Assembly: GCA_011523725.1 (NCBI GenBank)
Contig: WTGD01000028.1
Location: 1-6,275 of the forward strand
Source: Nitrospinota bacterium
Lineage (GTDB): Bacteria > UBA8248
Length of the DNA: 6,275 nt
Direction of reading: 5' to 3'
Made by a program: the position numbers and the translations under genes. Positions within the stretch are counted from its first letter, which is position 1; the number at the start of each line of letters is the position of its first letter. Positions 1 through 4,756 of this stretch are shown here, in pieces. The notes under the pieces are model-generated. The model did not search any database. It saw only the letters and a list, made by a program, of their open reading frames with translations, and was not told where the DNA came from.

Positions 1-32
1 AACTCGCCTGCGGGCTTCGCCCTTGTCTCGTT

Positions 33-55
33 GACTCCCCCTCAAGGGGGGAGTG
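33..55 (+). repeat. D-family palindrome, copy 1
   Basis: A 23-bp unit reading GACTCCCCC, TCAA, GGGGGGAGTG. The arms CTCCCCC and GGGGGGAG pair almost perfectly around TCAA. It is identical to the copy at 2403-2425. The bases before it (CGGGCTTCGCCC at 11-22) resemble CGGGCTTACGCCC at 2380-2392, so the shared element is longer than the palindrome and may extend past the window edge. Confidence 0.8.
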
Positions 56-80
56 GATTTCCATTCTACTTGTTCGACAA

Positions 81-210
81 TGACCCTCAAGGGGGGAGTG
101 AAATTCAAAAACGCCGGGAAATTACAACCTCTCCTCCTCAGAGGGGAGTGAAATTCAAAGGCGCCGGCAAAGCAACAATCCCCTCAGAGGGGAGTGAAAT
201 TCAAAAACCC
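81..210 (+). repeat. D-family palindromes, copies 2-4, evenly spaced
   Basis: Three diverged D units begin near 81, 131 and 180. The first has a truncated left arm (ACCCTCAAGGGGGG). The next two have the variant centre CTCAGAGGGGAG. All three are followed by TGAAATTCAAA, the same flank as the copy at 2403-2432. The conserved flank shows that the repeat unit is about 35 bp or more and has one defined orientation, here forward. Confidence 0.7.
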
Positions 211-225
211 TCCCCACTCGCGTTC

Positions 226-263
226 AACCCCCCAACCCCCCTTGTCAGGGGGGCTTTTTTTTT
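226..263 (+). terminator. E-family hairpin with T9 tract (plus strand)
   Basis: A 6-bp G/C stem (CCCCCC 236-241, GGGGGG 248-253) with a TTGTCA loop is followed by C and nine T residues. That is the form of a factor-independent terminator for plus-strand transcription. The 32 bp at 226-257 match 6212-6243 at 31 positions, so it is also a dispersed repeat. No plus-strand gene lies upstream within the window. For the minus-strand gene ending at 271 the T tract is on the wrong side. Confidence 0.5.
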
Positions 264-270
264 ACCCACC

Positions 271-1299
271 TCACCCCACCTCATACGCCCTGTGCACGGC
301 GCGGCTGGCGCCGTTCCAGCCGGGCATCACCGCGCCGAGGGGCCCGTTGCCGCCCGCGACGATGAGGTGCAAATCCTCAGGCTCGTTGACGACGCGGATG
401 AAGAAATCGTCGTTATCCCGCTCCACCGGGTATTCCCACCGCCCGTTCGGCCTGTCCGCCCGCCAGGGGCCGCCGCGCTTGAGCTCGCCCACCGTGCGGC
501 CGGCGTTCTCGCAGACGTACGCGTGCACGTCCGTGCGCGAGAAACCGGCCCGCGCGCACAGCCGCGCGTGTTCCGGCGATAGGACGAGCACGGTGTCCGA
601 CCGCACCCAGATGGGCCACGAACCCATCGCCGCCATGTTGTCCATGTGGGAGACGAGAAGGCGCTTCGGGTCCCTGTCCACGTCGTTGAAGACGATGTGG
701 GGGTTCTCGCACATGACGGCGGTGATGACGTCTTGGTCCGCCGCGTAGCCGCGCGAGACGGCGAGCGACTCCCAGGGGCTTTCGTCCTCGTTCTCGGCGA
801 CGCAGAAGGTGAAGCGCGACGGCTGGCTGTAGATGCTCATGCAGGCGACGCGCGCGATTCCGCCGCCCAGGTTGAGCAGCAGGAGCCTGACCGCGCGGCC
901 GATGGTGGCGTTCGCCCGGAAGCCGGGGCCGAAGCAGCCCTGCCCGCCCGTGACGCCGATTCGCTTCGCGTAGGGGCCGTTCAGGATGAGCAGCGGCGCT
1001 ACGCTGTGCATCGTCGCCTGCACGCCGCGCAGGTTGAGCGGCTCCTCGACGATGAGTTCCAAAGCGGCGATAACGACGGGGAGGTATTCGGGCCGGCAGC
1101 CGGCCATGACGGCGTGGACGGCGACGTCGCGGACGGTGGCGACTTCGTCCAGCGGCGGGACGGGGGTCACCACGTCATCGGGCGATCTGCTCGTGCCCGC
1201 CAGCATGCGCTCGATGCGCGCTTCCGTGGGCGTGACCACGGGCAGGCCGTCCGACCAGGGTTTTTCCAGGAAAAATTCGAATTCGTCCGTCTCGTTCAT
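271..1299 (-). CDS. Uncharacterised 342-aa protein (SDGLPVV-type family)
   Basis: I recognise the family only as an uncharacterised bacterial one of about 350 residues. Its marks are an N-terminal SDGLPVVTPTEARIERML segment (16-33), a Gly-rich core with GFRANATIGRAVRLLLLN (126-143), FCVAENEDESPWE (165-177), and a C-terminal VAGGNGPLGAVMPGW (314-328). From memory, and with low certainty, related proteins are encoded near UGSC-family (seleno)proteins; none is present here. There is no signal peptide or membrane helix, so a soluble cytoplasmic protein is likely. The ATG at 1299 is chosen because GGAG lies six bases upstream. The frame stays open to 1470, but those 57 codons read through a palindromic repeat (RTGRDLSLQ). 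Nearest same-strand neighbour is the decarboxylase-family gene, 509 bp upstream across repeats, so shared transcription is doubtful. The function is unknown. Confidence 0.85.
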   Translation of the reverse strand: MNETDEFEFFLEKPWSDGLPVVTPTEARIERMLAGTSRSPDDVVTPVPPLDEVATVRDVAVHAVMAGCRPEYLPVVIAALELIVEEPLNLRGVQATMHSVAPLLILNGPYAKRIGVTGGQGCFGPGFRANATIGRAVRLLLLNLGGGIARVACMSIYSQPSRFTFCVAENEDESPWESLAVSRGYAADQDVITAVMCENPHIVFNDVDRDPKRLLVSHMDNMAAMGSWPIWVRSDTVLVLSPEHARLCARAGFSRTDVHAYVCENAGRTVGELKRGGPWRADRPNGRWEYPVERDNDDFFIRVVNEPEDLHLIVAGGNGPLGAVMPGWNGASRAVHRAYEVG

Positions 1300-1420
1300 G
1301 GGGGTCTCCGGGGTTGGCGTTTCGGCGAAAGGGTCCGGTGGCTTGCGTTTTCCCGAGCCTACCACGCATGGGGCCTTTTTGGATCGGCGTTGGGGCGCGT
1401 GCGAAGGTGCATGATGGTTT

Positions 1421-1445
1421 TGTAGGGACAGGTCGCGACCTGTCC
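1421..1445 (+). repeat. A-family REP-like element, copy 1
   Basis: GTAG (1422-1425) stands directly before the perfect 20-base palindrome GGACAGGTCGCGACCTGTCC, with one G shared between them. A GTAG at the 5' foot of a hairpin is the described layout of REP sequences acted on by RAYTs. It is identical over 25 bases to copy 2 (1616-1640) and, inverted, to copy 4 (1720-1744). Confidence 0.8.
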
Positions 1446-1464
1446 GAACGAATTTGCCTTTGAT

Positions 1465-1492
1465 CGTCATTCCGGCGCATGCCGGAATCCAG
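1465..1492 (+). repeat. B-family palindrome, copy 1
   Basis: A 28-bp unit beginning CGTCATTCCGGC and ending GCCGGAATCCAG. ATTCCGGC pairs with GCCGGAAT around GCAT. Its reverse complement matches the copy at 1575-1602 at 27 of 28 positions. Repeats of this form are common in many proteobacterial and uncultured genomes. It lacks GTAG. Confidence 0.8.
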
Positions 1493-1574
1493 GGGTTTTG
1501 CTTTTGTTTTTGTTTCTACGCCTTTCCAATCGGAGAAGGAAAGAAGGGCCGTAATGTCTCCTCCCTCCTCGGTT

Positions 1575-1602
1575 CTGGATTCCGGCATTCGCCGGAATGA
1601 CG
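1575..1602 (-). repeat. B-family palindrome, copy 2 (inverted)
   Basis: It begins CTGGATTCCGGC and ends GCCGGAATGACG. It faces copy 1 across 82 bp of unrelated, T-rich then purine-rich sequence. The pair could form a large cruciform or one RNA stem. The two-copy inverted layout resembles a BIME (paired REP) or a miniature inverted-repeat element, although no target-site duplication is evident. Confidence 0.75.
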
Positions 1603-1615
1603 GGCATTGTATGGC

Positions 1616-1640
1616 TGTAGGGACAGGTCGCGACCTGTCC
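1616..1640 (+). repeat. A-family REP-like element, copy 2
   Basis: Identical to copy 1, with GTAG at 1617-1620. It forms an outward-GTAG pair with the reverse copy at 1662-1689, separated by 21 bp, which is the arrangement seen in BIMEs. Confidence 0.8.
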
Positions 1641-1661
1641 GGTTCTTTGTAAATTGACAAA

Positions 1662-1689
1662 GGACAGGCACGGAGGCCTGTCCCTACGG
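1662..1689 (-). repeat. A-family REP-like element, copy 3 (variant, inverted)
   Basis: The outer stem GGACAGGC/GCCTGTCC is kept, but the centre is ACGGAG rather than CGCG. CTAC (1684-1687) places GTAG at the 5' foot on the minus strand. Changes that keep the stem while altering the loop suggest the hairpin is what is maintained. Confidence 0.7.
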
Positions 1690-1719
1690 CAGACGTAGGT
1701 GTGTTCGCCGATCTCGTAA

Positions 1720-1744
1720 GGACAGGTCGCGACCTGTCCCTACA
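1720..1744 (-). repeat. A-family REP-like element, copy 4 (inverted)
   Basis: The exact reverse complement of copies 1 and 2 over 25 bases, with GTAG on the minus strand at 1743-1740. It lies 22 bp from the C-family element at 1767. Confidence 0.8.
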
Positions 1745-1766
1745 GAACCATGAATCAGAATGAAAC

Positions 1767-1798
1767 CGTAGGGGCGGACACACAGGTCCGCCCCTACG
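1767..1798. repeat. C-family REP-like element, symmetric copy C1
   Basis: A perfect 13-bp inverted repeat (CGTAGGGGCGGAC and GTCCGCCCCTACG) around ACACAG, with GTAG at the 5' foot on both strands. It lies 10 bp beyond the stop codon of the decarboxylase-family gene on the minus strand, so its hairpin could end or protect that transcript, though no T run follows. The same arms occur twice inside the transposase gene at 4000-4118. Confidence 0.8.
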
Positions 1799-1808
1799 CA
1801 ACCCCCCC

Positions 1809-2195
1809 CTACCCCGCCTCGTGCTGCTCGATCGCGCGCTTGGCGGCGGCGAGGGCGTGGTTCGTCTTGGGGAAGCCGATGTAGGGGCAGAGCGAGACGA
1901 TGCCCTCGATGAGCTCCTCGGGCGGGAGGCCCTGGTTCAGCACCCCGCGCGAGTGAATCTCGACCTCGCCGGATAGGTCCTGCGCGGCGGCGGCGGCGAC
2001 GATCATCATCTCGCGCGTCTTGTTGTCGAGCAGGGGCTGGCTCCAGCAGGTGCCGAAGACGTACTCCACGATGGCGCTGGTGTGCGCCGGCGCGATTTCG
2101 TTCATCTCGGTGAACGTGCCCGCGAGGCCGTCCTCCCCGTAGATGCCGAGCGATTTGCGTACCGCGAGACCTCGTTCGTAGCGTTCCTCGTTCAT
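1809..2195 (-). CDS. Carboxymuconolactone decarboxylase family protein (PcaC-like)
   Basis: This 128-residue protein is close to the usual length of single-domain CMD proteins and should be an all-helical, oligomeric cytoplasmic enzyme. REMMIVAAAAAQ (61-72), EIHSRGVLNQGLPPEELIEGI (79-99) and CPYIGFPKTNHAL (103-115) match the PcaC-type pattern, including His81 after the helix. The CxxC redox pair of AhpD-type members is absent: the only cysteines are Cys50 and Cys103. Peroxidase-partner activity is therefore unlikely. PcaC converts gamma-carboxymuconolactone to a 3-oxoadipate enol-lactone, but no other protocatechuate-pathway gene is here, so the substrate is open. The ATG has a strong AAGGAGG five bases upstream. 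A TATATA box sits near 2228-2233. Confidence 0.88.
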   Translation of the reverse strand: MNEERYERGLAVRKSLGIYGEDGLAGTFTEMNEIAPAHTSAIVEYVFGTCWSQPLLDNKTREMMIVAAAAAQDLSGEVEIHSRGVLNQGLPPEELIEGIVSLCPYIGFPKTNHALAAAKRAIEQHEAG

Positions 2196-2227
2196 GGGTT
2201 CCTCCTTGTATGCGGGAATGCGTACCT

Positions 2228-2233
2228 TATATA
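2228..2233 (-). promoter_or_regulatory. Possible -10 box for the decarboxylase-family gene
   Basis: TATATA on the minus strand lies 32 bp upstream of the ATG, a plausible -10 distance given the ribosome site at about 2201-2207. I see no clear -35 box at 16-18 bp. This is a weak call, based on local AT richness in a GC-rich region. Confidence 0.3.
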
Positions 2234-2262
2234 TGGGCGGGTGGTGGATTTGTTTTCGAAAT

Positions 2263-2425
2263 CACTCCCCCCTTGAGGGGGAGTCGGTGAAGCCGAGCGG
2301 TTTTTGCGAAGGCTGAACCGGTGGGGGGTAAAATGCGTTTGATCGCCATTCCGAATTATACCCCCCACCGAATCGCTTTCGGGCTTACGCCCTCAGCTCT
2401 TCGACTCCCCCTCAAGGGGGGAGTG
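2263..2425. repeat. 163-bp composite inverted repeat of D palindromes
   Basis: The outer arms at 2263-2285 and 2403-2425 are perfect 23-bp reverse complements, each itself a palindrome. Inside them, CGGTGGGGGGTA (2319-2330) pairs perfectly with TACCCCCCACCG (2359-2370). The sequences between these anchors are similar but diverged. The right arm continues as AAATTCA, the flank found on the left-end D copies. The size and symmetry fit a MITE- or BIME-like non-autonomous element. It lies between the divergent decarboxylase-family and hydrolase genes and contains no gene. Confidence 0.75.
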
Positions 2426-2451
2426 AAATTCAGCGCGCTCCCTTTGTGGGA

Positions 2452-2467
2452 CTTTTTCAACAACCCC
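2452..2467 (-). repeat. F short repeat, copy 1
   Basis: On the minus strand this reads GGGGTTGTTGAAAAAG. It is identical to 5274-5289 and differs by one base from 6181-6196. It lies 20 bp past the D copy here, and the 6181 copy also abuts a D-like unit, so F may be an outer segment of the same element. Confidence 0.6.
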
Positions 2468-2503
2468 CTGGTGGGCGGACGCACCCCCGCCATGCACCGA
2501 GAA

Positions 2504-2507
2504 AGGA
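2504..2507 (+). promoter_or_regulatory. Ribosome binding site fixing a TTG start
   Basis: AGGA lies seven bases before the TTG at 2515. The frame is open further upstream, but the ATG at 2446 lies just before the F repeat, has no such site, and would add residues translated from repeat. Confidence 0.6.
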
Positions 2508-2514
2508 TTTTCCC

Positions 2515-3177
2515 TTGATCCTCGAGCGGATACCCGTCGGGCCCTTCCAGATGAACAGCTACGTCGTGGGCTGTGTGGAGACGAAAGAGGGCGCCTACAT
2601 CGACCCGGGCGCGGAGGTGGATCGCGTCATCGCGTCGGCGAGCGGGCACGGCCTCACCCTCACCAAAATCATCGGCACCCACGCGCACCTGGATCACGCC
2701 GAGGGCGTCGCGGAAGCGAAAGAAAAGCTCGGTATCCCTTACTGGCTCCACGAGGCGGAACTCTTCAACCTGCGCAACATCCCGAACGCGGCGCGCGGCT
2801 ACGGTTTCCCCGAACCGCCCGTCCCCGAGGTGGACGCGTACCTCGTGCCGGGCGAGACGATCCTTGTGGGAAACCTGGAATTCGAGATCAGGCTCACCGA
2901 CGGCCACGCGCCGGGCAACGTCACGCTCTACCGGCCGGGGGACGGAACCGGGCCGGGGCACGCCATCGTGGGCGACGCGCTCTTCGCGGGTTCCGTCGGA
3001 CGCACCGACCTCTACATGGGCGACGGAGGCGTATTGCTGAACAGCATCCGGACGCAACTGCTCACATTGCCCGACGAAACGATCGTGCATCCGGGCCACG
3101 GGCCGGAGACCACCATCGGCCATGAGCGAGCCACCAACCCCTTCTGCCGGCCCGGAGCCGAACAATTTCTGACTTGA
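2515..3177 (+). CDS. MBL-fold hydrolase, glyoxalase II-like (YcbL type)
   Basis: A 220-residue metallo-beta-lactamase-fold enzyme, a normal length for short glyoxalase II-like proteins. The binuclear metal ligands are all visible: THAHLDH (His56, His58, Asp60, His61), DGHAPG (His131), GDALF (Asp154) and HPGHGP (His195). SVGRTDL (160-166) and GHGPETTIGHERATNP (194-209) are typical of the YcbL-like branch. Members hydrolyse thioesters such as S-lactoylglutathione, but the C-terminal substrate-binding domain of classical GloB is missing, so the substrate is uncertain. No signal peptide is present, so it is probably cytoplasmic. The start is TTG, supported by AGGA seven bases upstream. The Nudix gene follows closely, which suggests co-transcription. 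Confidence 0.88.
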   Translation: MILERIPVGPFQMNSYVVGCVETKEGAYIDPGAEVDRVIASASGHGLTLTKIIGTHAHLDHAEGVAEAKEKLGIPYWLHEAELFNLRNIPNAARGYGFPEPPVPEVDAYLVPGETILVGNLEFEIRLTDGHAPGNVTLYRPGDGTGPGHAIVGDALFAGSVGRTDLYMGDGGVLLNSIRTQLLTLPDETIVHPGHGPETTIGHERATNPFCRPGAEQFLT

Positions 3178-3218
3178 GCGCTGACGCCCCGCAGGCCCAC
3201 CCCCACCTGGGAGGCGGG

Positions 3219-3722
3219 GTGAAGTTCTGCGTCTCCTGCGGGAGTCCGCTGCTCTACCGCCCCTGGACGGAGGGGGACGGCACCATGCAGCTTTGCTGCA
3301 GCGCGGCGTCCTGCAACCACGTCCATTTCCTCGACCCCAAGGTGGCGGCGGGCGTCGTCGCGACGGTAGGTGACGAGGCCGTGCTCGTCCGCCGCGCCCA
3401 CAACCCCGGCAAGGGGCTGTGGACGTTCCCGGGCGGCTTCGTGAACCGCGGCGAGGTGGTCTCAGAAGCCGCCGCGCGCGAGGCGAAAGAGGAGGCGGGA
3501 ATCGAGGTGGCGGTGGACGCGCTCCTGGGGGTGTACTCGTTCGAGGGCAACGCCACCGTGCTCATCGTCTACACCGGCGTCGTGACGGAGGGCATCCCTT
3601 GCGCGCTCGCCGAGACCACCGAGGTCAAGCTCGTCGTGCCCGATGCGATCGACTTCGACGAGCTCGCCTTCGACACCACGCGCGCCGCCATGCGCGACTG
3701 GCGGGAGCGGGTGAGGGGGTAG
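3219..3722 (+). CDS. Nudix hydrolase with N-terminal zinc ribbon
   Basis: This 167-residue protein begins with a zinc ribbon (Cys4, Cys7, Cys26 or Cys27, Cys32). An intact Nudix box spans 73-95: GGFVNRGE, then REAKEEAGI, with Glu79, Arg87, Glu88, Glu91 and Glu92 in the catalytic positions. Such enzymes hydrolyse nucleoside diphosphates linked to another group, with divalent metal. The zinc ribbon recalls NADH pyrophosphatases, but the SQPWPFPxS motif of NudC is absent, so the substrate is not assigned. The GTG at 3219 is chosen because GGGAGG ends four bases upstream and the product opens like its relatives (KFCVSCG). A TTG at 3174 would add 15 residues and overlap the hydrolase stop as TTGA, but lacks a close ribosome site. 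Confidence 0.88.
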   Translation: MKFCVSCGSPLLYRPWTEGDGTMQLCCSAASCNHVHFLDPKVAAGVVATVGDEAVLVRRAHNPGKGLWTFPGGFVNRGEVVSEAAAREAKEEAGIEVAVDALLGVYSFEGNATVLIVYTGVVTEGIPCALAETTEVKLVVPDAIDFDELAFDTTRAAMRDWRERVRG

Positions 3723-3742
3723 GGGAGGATCATACGGGAAAC

Positions 3743-4342
3743 ATGGATGCCAGCCTAAAAAGTCGAAAACCGAATCGTTTGAAAGGATACGATTACACGC
3801 AGGCCGGATGTTATTTTGTGACGGTATGTGCTCAGGACAGGCAATGTCTGTTCGGCGACATCATTGAAGACCAGATGGTTTTGAATGAGGCAGGGAAGAT
3901 GGCCGCCTATTGGTGGAGCAAGACGGAAAGCAAATTTCCGCATGTCGAATTGGGTGAGTATGTCCTTATGCCGAATCACATTCACGGTGTCGTTGCAATC
4001 GTAGGGGCGGACCCATGTGTCCGCCCGAAACGCGAAGAGCGTGAATCGAATGAACCTCAACGATATGCAGAAAATCAACAACACCAAAACCAGGGCGGAC
4101 ACATGGGTCCGCCCCTACAGGAAATCATTCGATGGTTCAAGACCATGACCACGAATGAATATATCCAAGAGGTAAAATCCGGGCGTTTTCCGCCTTTCGA
4201 GAAACGCATCTGGCAACGATCATTCTACGATCACGTCATCCGCGATGATGATGATCTGGGCCGCATTCGAGAATATATCCAGAACAACCCGTTGCAATGG
4301 GCGCTCGATGAGGAAAACCCCGCCTATCGGGTGGTGCCGTAG
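3743..4342 (+). CDS. REP-associated tyrosine transposase (RAYT, Y1 HUH family)
   Basis: A 199-residue single-domain HUH nuclease. The metal-binding HUH motif is MPNHIHG (His79, His81). The catalytic tyrosine is Tyr162 in WQRSFYDHVIRDDDDLGRIR, and the C-terminal EYIQNNPLQWALDEENP matches the IS200/IS605-related RAYT group. RAYTs cut single-stranded DNA at REP hairpins carrying GTAG. All key residues are present, so the gene appears intact. GC is visibly lower than in the flanking enzyme genes, which suggests acquisition. Residues 87-95 and 117-126 are encoded by an inverted pair of C-family REP-like repeats, placed in the variable stretch between the HUH segment and EIIRWFKTMTT. The gene starts 20 bp after the Nudix stop, has only a modest upstream GGGAGG-like site, and ends at a perfect hairpin. 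Confidence 0.92.
   Translation: MDASLKSRKPNRLKGYDYTQAGCYFVTVCAQDRQCLFGDIIEDQMVLNEAGKMAAYWWSKTESKFPHVELGEYVLMPNHIHGVVAIVGADPCVRPKREERESNEPQRYAENQQHQNQGGHMGPPLQEIIRWFKTMTTNEYIQEVKSGRFPPFEKRIWQRSFYDHVIRDDDDLGRIREYIQNNPLQWALDEENPAYRVVP
4000..4027 (+). repeat. C-family REP-like element C2, inside the transposase gene
   Basis: GTAG (4001-4004) precedes an 8-bp hairpin, GGGCGGAC and GTCCGCCC, around CCATGT. It is read in frame as VGADPCVRP. Its reverse complement matches C3 at every base of the 26-bp core. Its stem is the same as that of the intergenic C1. Confidence 0.85.
4093..4118 (-). repeat. C-family REP-like element C3, inside the transposase gene
   Basis: The inverted partner of C2, 65 bp away, with GTAG on the minus strand (4118-4115), so both GTAG ends face outward. 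It is read in frame as QGGHMGPPLQ. The pair could form a 26-bp stem in the mRNA or a cruciform in DNA. Confidence 0.85.
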
Positions 4343-4411
4343 CCGAACAGGCTCATTGCCTGTTCGGGGTCGCGACCTGTCCCTGCAATCCTGCGCAGGG
4401 AGACCCCCTAC
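4343..4411. repeat. Hairpin cluster and degenerate A element between RAYT and antitoxin
   Basis: Starting at the base after the RAYT stop, CCGAACAGGC and GCCTGTTCGG form a perfect 10-bp stem around TCATT. Next, GGTCGCGACCTGTCCCTGCA (4368-4387) matches an inverted A element with one change that destroys its GTAG. CCCTGC and GCAGGG form a further stem. CTAC at 4408-4411 gives a minus-strand GTAG that contains the antitoxin stop codon. The hairpins could end both convergent transcripts, although no T run follows on either side. Confidence 0.65.
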
Positions 4412-4743
4412 GACGCCCCCACATAAACAAGCGCGCCAGGTTTTAAGGGAGCGTTTTTCTTCGGTTTCTTCACCCGCAACTCCACCGTCATGCCCAGCTT
4501 GACCATGAAGTCGATCAGCCTTCCGCGGGAGAAGCGCGAGAGCTTCTCGTTCATGAGATACGAGGCCTCGGGTTGCTTGATGTCGAGAATCCGCATCACG
4601 TCTTTCTGCGTCAGCTTTCTCGACTGAATCGTATTCGATATCTCGCTCAGGAGTTGCGACCTCAGCTGTATCTCATCCGCTTTCGGGTGCCCCAGATCCT
4701 TGAAGACGTTGTCACTGCCCTTGAATATTTCAAATTCACTCAT
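4408..4743 (-). CDS. XRE-family antitoxin, HigA-like
   Basis: A 111-residue DNA-binding protein. The helix-turn-helix covers about 43-70 (LTQKDVMRILDIKQPEASYL, then MNEKLSRFS), of the XRE type found in HigA-like antitoxins. A basic tail, VKKPKKN (91-97), follows. Its expected roles are to neutralise the toxin encoded just upstream and to repress the shared promoter. The ribosome site AGGAGG (4756-4751) overlaps the toxin stop as TGAGGAGG, seven bases before ATG, so translation is probably coupled. The stop codon lies in a GTAG that belongs to the repeat cluster at the RAYT 3' end. The toxin-first order and 12-bp gap are typical of higBA. Confidence 0.88.
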   Translation of the reverse strand: MSEFEIFKGSDNVFKDLGHPKADEIQLRSQLLSEISNTIQSRKLTQKDVMRILDIKQPEASYLMNEKLSRFSRGRLIDFMVKLGMTVELRVKKPKKNAPLKPGALVYVGAS

Positions 4744-4750
4744 CTATCGA

Positions 4751-4756
4751 CCTCCT
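4751..4756 (-). promoter_or_regulatory. Ribosome binding site overlapping the toxin stop
   Basis: AGGAGG for the antitoxin overlaps the last base of the toxin stop codon TGA. A ribosome terminating on the toxin would sit on the antitoxin start region, which favours coupled production. Confidence 0.7.

Larger units (their letters stand above)
1..270. repeat. Left-end array of D-family palindromes, no gene
   Basis: This stretch is built almost wholly from C-run/G-run palindromes. D units are centred near 44, 90, 140 and 187, and the E hairpin near 244. The GAGTG that closes each D unit falls at 51, 96, 146 and 192, a spacing of 45-50 bp. Three units continue with GAAATTCAAA, and two then carry a CGCCGG box. 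Positions 33-55 are identical to 2403-2425 and are the exact reverse complement of 2263-2285. The open frames across it are Gly/Pro-rich readings of the repeat, so I see no gene here. Confidence 0.8.
1300..1808. repeat. Intergenic mosaic of A, B and C palindromes, no gene
   Basis: About half of this gap is palindromic repeat. The order is A1 forward, B1 forward, B2 reverse, A2 forward, A3 reverse, A4 reverse, then the symmetric C1. Open frames across it consist of repeat readings such as RDRSRPVPT and are not convincing genes. Positions 1300-1420, upstream of the 342-aa protein, hold no repeat and no promoter that I can defend. Confidence 0.75.

Noticed and set aside
33..210. A CRISPR array, because of evenly spaced palindromic repeats
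   Set aside because: The repeats are not identical, the intervals share sequence (AAATTCAAA, CGCCGG) rather than being unique spacers, the period is short, and no cas gene is present.
31..582. A plus-strand frame beginning MTPPQGGSGF
   Set aside because: Its first half is the D-repeat array and its second half is antisense to the 342-aa protein gene. It has no ribosome site.
1300..1470. A 57-codon N-terminal extension of the 342-aa protein, starting at 1470
   Set aside because: It reads through an A-family palindrome (RTGRDLSLQ) and lacks a good ribosome site. The ATG at 1299 has GGAG six bases upstream and begins at the conserved part.
1175..1801. A 208-codon minus-strand frame rich in RSRPVPT
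   Set aside because: It consists of translated A, B and C palindromes followed by another frame of the 342-aa protein gene. Nothing in it looks like a protein fold.
2446..2514. A longer MBL-fold protein starting at the ATG at 2446
   Set aside because: The 23 extra residues come largely from the F repeat and non-conserved sequence. The TTG at 2515 has AGGA seven bases upstream, and homologues begin near MILERIPVG.
3419..3742. A 307-codon frame that would extend the transposase upstream
   Set aside because: The upstream part is an Arg/Gly-rich shadow of the Nudix gene. The RAYT domain begins at the ATG at 3743.
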